DNA of 64,000 bases from CALITV01 sp964415795 (lineage in GTDB: Bacteria; UBP6; UBA1177; JAKLFG01). Numbering within the stretch: the stretch's first letter is position 1; the number at the start of each line of letters is the position of its first letter. The position numbers were made by a program, and so were the translations under genes. The stretch lies in NCBI GenBank assembly GCA_964415795.1, contig CAYQBN010000004.1, positions 139,558 to 203,557 of the forward strand, given 5' to 3'. This document shows positions 54,575 through 63,000 of the stretch, piece after piece. Below the pieces are notes generated by a model, which worked only from the letters and a program-made list of their open reading frames with translations, ran no database searches and had not been told where the DNA came from.

Positions 54575-56131
54575 ATGCTCGAGCGATTTTTCGTTTTTGT
54601 GGCGATCTCCGTTTTCCTTCTCTTCTCCGCGTGCGCCGACAACACCACGCACCGTCCCGGCGACCTCGACACGACAAGTCTGGACAATGATCCGACCATA
54701 CCCGAAAACGACATTTTTTCTTTCGACATTTCCGACGATCTTGCTCTTGACGAAGAGCCTACCGACACCGATTCGCCATCCGACATTGACACCTCACGCC
54801 CCGATGCCGATACCGTAGATGCCGTCTGCATCGAGCACTGGGACTGCTCCGAAGGCCTTTTCTGTCGCCGCAATATCGGCGCCTGCACCGGCCCCGGCAC
54901 CTGCGCTCCGATGCCGATCGCTTGTGATGCGGTCTCCGCACCAGTGTGCGGGTGCGACGGTCTCACCTATCCCAACGAGTGCGAGGCCAACCGCGGCGGC
55001 CACAATGTCGCTTATGACGGCGCATGCGAGCCGGGAGCATCGTGTCTTGACACTACCGATTGCGGAGAAGGAACCTTCTGTTTGCCTCCGGTAGGGCTCT
55101 GCGGCGGGCAAGGGGTATGTCATCCTTACCCCGACAACGAGTGCCCGCCGGTCAGCGATCCGGTCTGCGGCTGTGACGGCATTACTCACGAAAATGAGTG
55201 TATGGCACGGAGCACTGGCAGCGGAGTGGCTCACCCCGGCCCGTGTGGTTCGATGCTCTCGTGCACTGAAAACAAGCAGTGCACCGAGACAGAATACTGC
55301 GCCAAGCCGGTTGGATCGTGCAATCAGGACGACAAGGGCCGCTGCGATCTCCTCATGACTAACTGCAATGGAATCGGCTCACCTTTGCTTGTATGTGGTT
55401 GCGACAACTTTACCTACGATCACCCCTGCTTTGCAGCCCAAAACGGCGTTGTTATTTGGCATGAAGGTCCTTGCGAAGGGGCTAATGTTTGTCTTTCGAA
55501 CAGCGATTGTGGAGGTGACGAATTCTGCAGAAAGGCGACCGGCGTATGCGATAAGGGAAGCGGCGCTTGCGAAAAACGGCCCACCGCCTGCGCAATGGGT
55601 GGACCGGGCGAACCGGTGTGCGGGTGCGACGGTCTCACCTACCCTGACGAATGCAACGCGCATCTCGTCGGCATGAATGTCGCTTTCGAAGGATCGTGCG
55701 AGGATGCGACCCCGAAATCGTCGCTCTCATACCATTACAGCGACCAAGAGAGTCCGACGGTAACCGCCTACGCGTTCGTCGCGCTTTCAAAGGACAATAC
55801 TGCCGAATTCGTTACGGCGACCGAAGTGGAAAAGATAAACACCAACCCGGTGAACATCATTCTCCGGGTTACCTATTTTGTCGAATCACCGATACCGGAA
55901 CAAGAGAGCATCGCTGTCCAAATATCACTCCCCCGCATCGCGAATGTTCCATATACTGCGACGCTGGATGACAATGCGAACTATGTTCGATGGATCGACA
56001 TGTTCGGCAACGTGAAGGCAACATTCGCCGGGTCCCTTTCGGTCACCGCCTATCAGACTGACAACGATTTCCCCAACTACACCTTGAGGATCTTCGACTT
56101 CTTCGGCGAGAATCTTTTTCCCAAGAAGTGA
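54575..56131 (+). CDS. Lipoprotein with four Kazal-type modules
   Basis: 518 residues from ATG 54575 (AAGGGGGG upstream). Lipobox VFLLFSACADN and an acidic stalk, then four repeats of ~75 residues. Each has a Dickkopf-like Cys part (CIEHWDCSEGLFCRRNIGAC) and a Kazal serine-protease-inhibitor core (PVCGCDGLTYPNECEA, PVCGCDGITHENECMA, LVCGCDNFTYDHPC, PVCGCDGLTYPDECNA). A ~140-residue beta C-terminal domain ends the protein. Such modules may block secreted proteases of competitors or self. Similar lipoproteins are common in Myxococcota-like genomes. It follows the LamG lipoprotein closely. Confidence 0.87.
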   Translation: MLERFFVFVAISVFLLFSACADNTTHRPGDLDTTSLDNDPTIPENDIFSFDISDDLALDEEPTDTDSPSDIDTSRPDADTVDAVCIEHWDCSEGLFCRRNIGACTGPGTCAPMPIACDAVSAPVCGCDGLTYPNECEANRGGHNVAYDGACEPGASCLDTTDCGEGTFCLPPVGLCGGQGVCHPYPDNECPPVSDPVCGCDGITHENECMARSTGSGVAHPGPCGSMLSCTENKQCTETEYCAKPVGSCNQDDKGRCDLLMTNCNGIGSPLLVCGCDNFTYDHPCFAAQNGVVIWHEGPCEGANVCLSNSDCGGDEFCRKATGVCDKGSGACEKRPTACAMGGPGEPVCGCDGLTYPDECNAHLVGMNVAFEGSCEDATPKSSLSYHYSDQESPTVTAYAFVALSKDNTAEFVTATEVEKINTNPVNIILRVTYFVESPIPEQESIAVQISLPRIANVPYTATLDDNANYVRWIDMFGNVKATFAGSLSVTAYQTDNDFPNYTLRIFDFFGENLFPKK

Positions 56132-56134
56132 TCG

Positions 56135-57004
56135 CTAGGAGAGCCCGTAGCGTTTCATCGTCTCGATGAGAAGAGACCGATTCTTCTCTTCCATCGTCTC
56201 GAGAGGCAAACGGAAGACTTCCCCACAGTATCCCATATGCGAAAGGGCCGTTTTGACCGGAATGGGGTTCGACTCCACAAAAAGCACGCGTATCAGCGCA
56301 TTATACCGCACCTGAAGCGCGGCAGCCATACGATAGTCCCCCGCGAGAGCGGCATTCACCAATGTCACCGTTTCCGCCGGCACGATGTTGGAAAGCACCG
56401 AGATGACCCCCCGACCGCCAAGCGCCATAAACGGGGTAAGCGTGAAGTCGTCACCCGAAAGCATCACAAAGCGCTCCGTGCCAACGGCTTCGAGATAATC
56501 GGCAAAGAGCGCCATGTTCCCGCTCGCCTCCTTGACCGCGACGATCTCTGGTATCGCGGCAATCTCCTTCAGCCATGCCGCCGGCAAGGTGAGTCCCGTT
56601 CTCCCCGGAACATGATAAAGCACGATACGGGCACCGGTTTTCGCGAGTTCACGGTAGTGCCGAACAAGTCCCTTGCAGGTCGGCTTGTTGTAGTACGGGG
56701 TAACCGCAAGCACCTGTCGATAACCAAGTGCAAGCGCCATCTCGGTAAGTTTCACCGAGGCGGCGGTATCGTTCGTGCCAGTTCCGGCGACAAGATCGAG
56801 GCCTCCGGCCCGCTCTTTGACGAAACGGTACAGTTCCTTTTTTTCCTCGAACGAAAGGGTCGCCGCCTCTCCGGTGGTCCCTCCGACCACGATGCCGGCA
56901 ACGCCGCCTTTCTTCTGGAGATCAAGAAGGCGTTCGAGCGCCGGGAAATCGATACCTCCTTTCTCGGTAAAAGGAGTGACTATCGCCGTATAAACTCCCT
57001 GCAT
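56135..57004 (-). CDS. dapA: 4-hydroxy-tetrahydrodipicolinate synthase
   Basis: 289 residues, normal length. TIM barrel enzyme condensing pyruvate with aspartate semialdehyde in lysine/diaminopimelate synthesis. Seen: GTTGEAATL (active-site Thr pair), YYNKPT (Tyr), VPGRTG and Lys158 in VAVKEASGN, which forms the pyruvate Schiff base. It starts 10 bases after rsh and is the third gene of gmk-rsh-dapA. Other members of the same family (e.g. N-acetylneuraminate lyase) are less likely given the YNKPT and PGRTG motifs. Confidence 0.94.
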   Translation of the reverse strand: MQGVYTAIVTPFTEKGGIDFPALERLLDLQKKGGVAGIVVGGTTGEAATLSFEEKKELYRFVKERAGGLDLVAGTGTNDTAASVKLTEMALALGYRQVLAVTPYYNKPTCKGLVRHYRELAKTGARIVLYHVPGRTGLTLPAAWLKEIAAIPEIVAVKEASGNMALFADYLEAVGTERFVMLSGDDFTLTPFMALGGRGVISVLSNIVPAETVTLVNAALAGDYRMAAALQVRYNALIRVLFVESNPIPVKTALSHMGYCGEVFRLPLETMEEKNRSLLIETMKRYGLS

Positions 57005-57014
57005 TGCTCCTCTC

Positions 57015-59318
57015 CTATATGCGGGTAATGGTCCCTATGCTGAACGACAGGATAGATTTCGCGTTCTTCATCGCCTGTGCAAGTTGCTCAATCTGCCGAA
57101 TATCGCTCCCCTTGAAAGTGAGGTAGGCAAAACCCCTTTTCTCGCTGGCATCATTGGAATCGAGATGAGCGCTATCTATGTTGAGCCCCGATTTCGATAT
57201 CTCGTTCACCACCTCGGAGAAGGTTCCCTGTCGGTTCGGGATCTCGACGATCAGTTCAACGCGATAGAGCGCGTAATGATACCAAAATACCCCCTGCTGG
57301 ACACGGCTCTGCGAAAGTCTTTTCAAGGTTGGACACGAAACTTTGTGAACGATATAGCCGCGGGTCGGCGAAAGATAGGCGGCAACGGGGTCACCCTCGA
57401 CCGGCGCGCAACACTTCGCCACGCCGTAGTCGCGCACCTCTCCAGCGCCGCGCACATAGATAGGGGCCGTTCCTCGCACCACTTCGACCGTATCGCGGCG
57501 TTTGCGTCGTTCGGGAAAGAGGGTCCCTACTTTTTGCGGCAATTCTTTGATAAGGATCTCGATCTCCTCTTCCGAGAAAAGGTATTTGATGATGGTCCTC
57601 AGCTTGAATTCGCCGGTAGCGGTCTTGTAGAAGAACACCGACATCCGCTGATCTTGCGGCAACGAGTAACGGTCGGCGATCGCCGCAAAACCGGCGAGCG
57701 TCTCGAGACGGGCGAAGTCCTTCGCCCGCCCCACCATTTCAAAAAGCTGTCGAACGGTCTCCTTTCCCGCCTCTATAGTCTTTTCCTTCTCCTGTTTGGT
57801 CAGGAAACGCCTGATACATGTCTTGGCCTTGTGGGTCACCACGAAGCTGAGCCAGTCGGGATGGGGATACTGTTTCTTTGAAGTTTCTATCGTGACCTCG
57901 TCGCGATTCGAAAGATGATAGTAGATAGGGACCTTGCGACCGTTGACGGTGCCGCCGACACAGGCGTTTCCTACTTCCTCGTGTATCTCATAGGCGAAAT
58001 CGAGGAGCGTCGCCCCCTCGGGCAGACTCTTGAGTTCTCCTTTAGGGGTAAACACCGCTATCTCATCGACGCGTATCTCATTCTCGATATCTTTGACGAA
58101 CTGAACAGGATTGCTGGTCTCGGACGATACGCCGAGAACGCCCTCAAGCCACTGACGCGCCTTGTCGCCACTGGGGATCTCGTTCTTGTATGCCCAGTGA
58201 GACGCTTCACCCTCTTCGGCTATGCGATGCATCTCTCTGGTGCGGATCTGCATCTCCATGGAATACTCCCCAAGACGCACAACGGTGTGAAGAGACTGGT
58301 ACCCATTCACCTTCGGACGGGCGATGTAATCCTTGATACGACCACCTACCACGGTGAATTCGGGGAACGAATGGATCGCCCCCATCACCAGATAGCAATC
58401 GCCCGGGTTCTCGGTGTTGATGATGACTCTGACGCCTATGATGTCATGGAGAGAGGCAAGCGATTTGTCCTGCTTGATGGTCTTGCTGTAGATGCTCGAA
58501 TACGATTTGATCCGCCCGGTGATCTGATCCACCTTCCTAGCGATCTCGAAACAATTCCTTTCTATCGCCTCTTTCACCTTCCCTTGCAGACGAAGGAGCA
58601 CCTCTTCGGGATGCTCATGGAACTTGGCACGGATATAGCTGTCTATCTCCTCCCACTGTTCTCGATGGGTATAGTAGAACGCCAGCGCATCGAGTTCCTC
58701 CTTCATCCAGTAAACGCCAAGCCGGTGGGCGAGGGGGGCAAAAAGTCGCGCCGTCTCTTCGGCGATACGGATCTTCTGCTCCTCCGACATCGAGTCTATA
58801 GTCATCATGTTGTGGAGCCGGTCGGCCAATTTGACGAAAATGACCCAGATGCCACTATGCGCCGCATAGGTAAGAAGTTTCTGGAACGCATGCGCCTGTT
58901 TTTCCTCGCGTCCGATAGAATAGCCGGTGAGTTTTGTGACGCCGTCCACAAGAGCGGCGACACGGGACCCGAACAGGCGCTCTATTTCGTCGAGGGTGGT
59001 CGTCGTGTCTTCGACGGTATCATGGAGTAGGCCGGCGATCACGCATTCGAGACTCATCCCCATTTTCGCCAGAAGATAGGCAACCGCGTAGGGATGCGTG
59101 ATGTACGGCTCTCCGCTCTTGCGGAGAACGCCGTCATGTGCCGCCGTCGCAAGCACTATGGCGGCATTCAGCTGTTCACGCGCCCTCGATCGTTCCTCAT
59201 CGCTATAATGAGGATGCGCATCGAGCATGGAACGGACGATATCTTGTGGCCTGATGATGCGGAAAAGGTCTATGTGCGGTTTCCGCTTGACGATGTATTC
59301 GAACTGTTTGATGTCCAT
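57015..59318 (-). CDS. rsh: Bifunctional (p)ppGpp synthetase/hydrolase (Rel/SpoT type)
   Basis: 767 residues. N-terminal HD hydrolase (GLLHDTVEDTTTTLDEIERLFG), synthetase domain (DIIGVRVIIN, RIKDYIARPKVNGYQSLHT, EMQIRTREMHRIAEEGEASHWAYK), TGS domain (EIAVFTPKGELKSLPEGATLLDFAY), a helical region with Cys-containing conserved block (YGVAKCCAPVEGDPVAAYL) and a C-terminal ACT domain (VELIVEIPNRQGTFSEVVNEI). Both catalytic halves look intact, so it may make and degrade the alarmone. The start overlaps the gmk stop by one base (TGATG). Confidence 0.96.
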   Translation of the reverse strand: MDIKQFEYIVKRKPHIDLFRIIRPQDIVRSMLDAHPHYSDEERSRAREQLNAAIVLATAAHDGVLRKSGEPYITHPYAVAYLLAKMGMSLECVIAGLLHDTVEDTTTTLDEIERLFGSRVAALVDGVTKLTGYSIGREEKQAHAFQKLLTYAAHSGIWVIFVKLADRLHNMMTIDSMSEEQKIRIAEETARLFAPLAHRLGVYWMKEELDALAFYYTHREQWEEIDSYIRAKFHEHPEEVLLRLQGKVKEAIERNCFEIARKVDQITGRIKSYSSIYSKTIKQDKSLASLHDIIGVRVIINTENPGDCYLVMGAIHSFPEFTVVGGRIKDYIARPKVNGYQSLHTVVRLGEYSMEMQIRTREMHRIAEEGEASHWAYKNEIPSGDKARQWLEGVLGVSSETSNPVQFVKDIENEIRVDEIAVFTPKGELKSLPEGATLLDFAYEIHEEVGNACVGGTVNGRKVPIYYHLSNRDEVTIETSKKQYPHPDWLSFVVTHKAKTCIRRFLTKQEKEKTIEAGKETVRQLFEMVGRAKDFARLETLAGFAAIADRYSLPQDQRMSVFFYKTATGEFKLRTIIKYLFSEEEIEILIKELPQKVGTLFPERRKRRDTVEVVRGTAPIYVRGAGEVRDYGVAKCCAPVEGDPVAAYLSPTRGYIVHKVSCPTLKRLSQSRVQQGVFWYHYALYRVELIVEIPNRQGTFSEVVNEISKSGLNIDSAHLDSNDASEKRGFAYLTFKGSDIRQIEQLAQAMKNAKSILSFSIGTITRI

Positions 59319-59950
59319 CAGGAAAGCATCTCCTCGATGCGGGGGGCATGGTACTGGCGCGAAGCAAAGACATGCGCCTCCACGATAGCGGCGATATGCG
59401 ATACCGCCTCGCCGAGATCGTCATTGACGACGACATAGTCGTAATGAACATAGCGTCGCAGTTCGCGTTTCGCCTCATCGAGGCGTCGCTCGATGACCGA
59501 CGGGTCATCGAGCGCCCGGTTGGTTATCCGCTCGCGCAGCGCCTCGATGGATGGAGGAATAACGAAGATCAATACCGCATCGTCGGGAAGAAGCGTTTTT
59601 ACGGCAAGAGCCCCTTGGACATCTATCGAACAGACGACATGGCGCCCCGCCATCACCCGATCCACGATCTCCTTCTTGGGGGTCCCATAATGATACCCGT
59701 ACACCTCGGCCCATTCAAAGAAGTATCCCTCCGTTACCCGGCGCCTGAACTCCTCTTCCGTAACGAAATGATAATCTTTTCCGTTCCTCTCGCCAGTGCG
59801 CGGCTTGCGGGTGGTACAGGAAACCGACTGTTCGAGAAACGGGAATCGAGAACGCAACGCCGTGACCAAAGTGGTCTTTCCTGTTCCTGAAGGTGCTGAA
59901 ATAACGAACACTTTTCCGCGACCGCCCAGCGTCGGAGGCACCTGCTTCAT
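59318..59950 (-). CDS. gmk: Guanylate kinase
   Basis: 210 residues with the ATG at 59950 (GAGG seven bases upstream). Phosphorylates GMP to GDP. P-loop SAPSGTGKTTL, GMP-binding SVSCTTRKPRTGERNGKDYHFV, and LIFVIPPSIEALRERITNRA. It supplies GDP/GTP next to the (p)ppGpp enzyme with which it is translationally coupled, a common pairing with rpoZ-spoT loci, although no rpoZ is seen here. A longer in-frame start at 59989 lies between the promoter and the chosen ATG and is not preferred. Confidence 0.95.
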   Translation of the reverse strand: MKQVPPTLGGRGKVFVISAPSGTGKTTLVTALRSRFPFLEQSVSCTTRKPRTGERNGKDYHFVTEEEFRRRVTEGYFFEWAEVYGYHYGTPKKEIVDRVMAGRHVVCSIDVQGALAVKTLLPDDAVLIFVIPPSIEALRERITNRALDDPSVIERRLDEAKRELRRYVHYDYVVVNDDLGEAVSHIAAIVEAHVFASRQYHAPRIEEMLS

Positions 59951-59977
59951 TCCATCACCTCTTTTATTTGACAGGTC

Positions 59978-60006
59978 ACTATACCCCAAATCATCTCGCT
60001 ATTCAA
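59978..60006 (-). promoter_or_regulatory. Predicted sigma70 promoter for gmk-rsh-dapA
   Basis: TTGAAT, 17 bases, TATAGT, starting RNA about 20 bases before the gmk ATG. Confidence 0.6.
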
Positions 60007-60022
60007 TAATATGCGTCAGCGA

Positions 60023-60050
60023 TTGCATTCTTTCTTTTTTCTCCTATAAT
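60023..60050 (+). promoter_or_regulatory. Predicted sigma70 promoter for the MopE-repeat lipoprotein
   Basis: TTGCAT, 16 bases, TATAAT (perfect -10). Divergent from the gmk promoter with 16 bases between the -35 hexamers. Confidence 0.6.
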
Positions 60051-60099
60051 TTTTTCACTATCGAGTGGAGAGTCATTGTTTCAGGTTAGGGAGAATATC

Positions 60100-63000
60100 A
60101 TGGGTGTTCGGCTTTTCCGTTGTCTGACGACGCTGGTGCTCGTATGCGGCATCGGTGTTCTTTCCTGCTCGTCGAAAAAAACGAGTGGTCCGACATGCAA
60201 AACCGAAAAGGACTGCCCCGAAGGGCAGGTGTGCATTGACGGACACTGTGAGGAAGCAGTGGGGGACGAGATACAAAGCGACAAAGACACACCGGTTCTT
60301 CCCGAGAAGGAGCCGGAAAACGACACCGACGAGCTCGCTCCCGAGGAAACGAACTCCGACGAAGAGGTTACTCTCGACGACGAAATACCGGACGGAGAAA
60401 AAACCGACGACGAGACGCCGTGGCAGGATTTGGACCTTGTGGACGAGGGAACGAGCATCCCCGACGAGGATGACGAGGAGGTCGATTCACATGAAACAAC
60501 TGATTCCGTCGCAGAGACTGAGGTCCCTGCCTTTGATGAGGATACGGGATCTGATCTCTTTCTCTCCGACGAAGACACTGCCTCCCCTGACATTGTTCCC
60601 GATGTGGACACTTCCTGCGACGACGGAATAGACTGCACCCAAGATCTGTTCACCGGCGGTGTCTGCACCCACATCGCCCGGCACGAACTCTGCGGCAAGG
60701 CGGAACTGTGTCATAAGACGCTTGGTTGCCTACCGGCGTCAGGATGGGTGTGCGTCGAATGTCCCAACGGCCCCTCGGACTGCGCTACGCCGACCGACCT
60801 GTGCGTAAAATTGGGGACCAACACCCCGACCTGTCTCCCCGCCTGCGATGGGAACGAAGACTGTTTCACGGGATCGACCTGCAACGAGGTCTTCGACGAG
60901 AACTCCTTGCTCATCGGATCCGCCTGTACCCCCGATAACTTGACCTGCTGTTTCAACTTCGACGGCGACAACGCCGGCATGGGCGCGCACTGCACCCTTT
61001 CCGACTGCGACGAGACGAGTCCCGCGATATATCCGGGCGCCCCGGAGTTCTGTAACGGCAAGGATGACGATTGCGACGGCACCCCGGACAACAACCTCGA
61101 TTCCCCACCCTTCTGTGACCTTCAGGCAGGCGTGTGCCAAGGGGCGCGAAAGATCTGCGGCGGCACCGCCGGCTGGCTTCCGTGCTCCTCGGTCCAATAT
61201 CTTTCCAACAACGCCGCCTACGAAGAGACCGAAACTCTGTGCGACGGTCTCGACAACGACTGCAACGGGCAGATCGATGAACCATTCAAGAATACGCTGA
61301 AGAAAGTATGTTTCGCGGGACAGGGAGTGTGCATTCGCGCCGGCATCACGGTGTGCGGGTTCGACAAGCACAGCGTCGAATGCAACGCGATTCCCGGAAC
61401 GCCTACCGAATCTCCGAACGAGACCTCTTGCGACGATCTCGACAATAACTGCGACGGAACGATAGATGAGCCATGGGACCGCGCCTTCGGGTGCACCGAA
61501 AACTGTAAGAACGATGTCTGCTACGACGGCGTCGGCGTGTGTCAGGCAACCGGTGTGTATGTGTGCGGCGCCGGCGGAACGGTCTGCAATGCTCAGGCAT
61601 CCCTCCCCAACCCGGCCGATGTCGAGAACGGAGAGGAAATAAAATGTGACGAGGCCGACAACAATTGCAACGGGGTAACCGACGAACCGTGGACACGGGT
61701 AAACGGTGTGTGTCCCGCTGCCGATGGGCGATGCAAGAACGATGTCTGTTATGCTGGTGAAGGCATTTGTCGCCGCGCCGGCATCCTCGTTTGCGACGCG
61801 CTCCAAACCGGCCTCACCTGCTCGGCGACCCAAGGGACCCCCGAGTCGGAGCTGTGCAACGACCTCGACGACAACTGCGACGGCGAGACCGACGAGGCGT
61901 TCCCCCTCAAGAACACGCTCTGCTTCGTCGGCAACGGGATATGCGCCCGGGTCGGGCTCTATGTGTGTACCCCCGATGGATCCGATGTCGAGTGCAACGT
62001 GACCGAAGGAACGGGCTCACCGGAGACCTGCAACAACATGGACGACGACTGTGATGGAACGATAGACAACGGCTTCTCCCTCAAGAACACCCCGTGCACG
62101 GTCGGCGTCGGGGCCTGCCAGAACACCGGCATCTATGTCTGCACCGCGGACGGCACCGGCACCGAGTGCAATGTCCAGCCCGGCGTTCCGGGAGCGCAGG
62201 AACTCTGCAACGGCTACGACGACAACTGCAACGGCGAGACCGATGAAGGCTTCACCGACAAAGGAACCGCCTGCACGGTGGGGGTCGGGGCCTGTCTCCG
62301 CACCGGCGTAAAGGTCTGCAAGGCCGACGGCACAGGGACCGAGTGCAATGTGACGCCGGGTATCCCCTCTCCGGAAACCTGCAACGGGATAGACGACAAC
62401 TGCAACGGCTCGACCGACGAGACCTTCACCAACAAGAATACGCCCTGCACCGTTGGCACTGGCATTTGCCAGCGGACGGGCGTTTACGTCTGTAAGGCTG
62501 ATGGAAACGGCACCGAGTGCAACGCAACGCCCGGATCTCCAACGACCGAACTCTGCAATGGAATGGACGACGACTGTGACGAAATGATAGACGATGGCTT
62601 CCCACTCAAAAATACTCCCTGCACGGTTGGCGTTGGTGCATGTCAGCGGACTGGTGTCTACGTCTGCACGGCCGATGGAAGCGCAACCGAATGCGACACG
62701 GAGCCGGGTACCCCGAACACCGAATCGTGCAACGGGATAGATGACAACTGCAACGGCTCGACCGACGAGACTTTCACCAACAAGAACACGCCCTGCACGG
62801 TTGGCATTGGTGCGTGCCAACGGACGGGCGTCTATGTCTGTAAAACTGATGGGAGCGGGACCGAGTGCAATGTGACTCCGGGAACACCGACTTCGGAATT
62901 GTGCAACGCCATAGACGACAACTGCAACGGCTCGACCGACGAGACCTTCACTGACAAAGGAACTTCCTGCACGGTCGGTATCGGCGCCTGCCTTCGGACC

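Noticed and set aside
60081..60698. Minus-strand Ser-rich frames and other frames within the MopE gene
   Set aside because: They mirror the acidic stalk and repeats of the + strand gene, which runs open from 60100 to the window end with promoter and lipobox.
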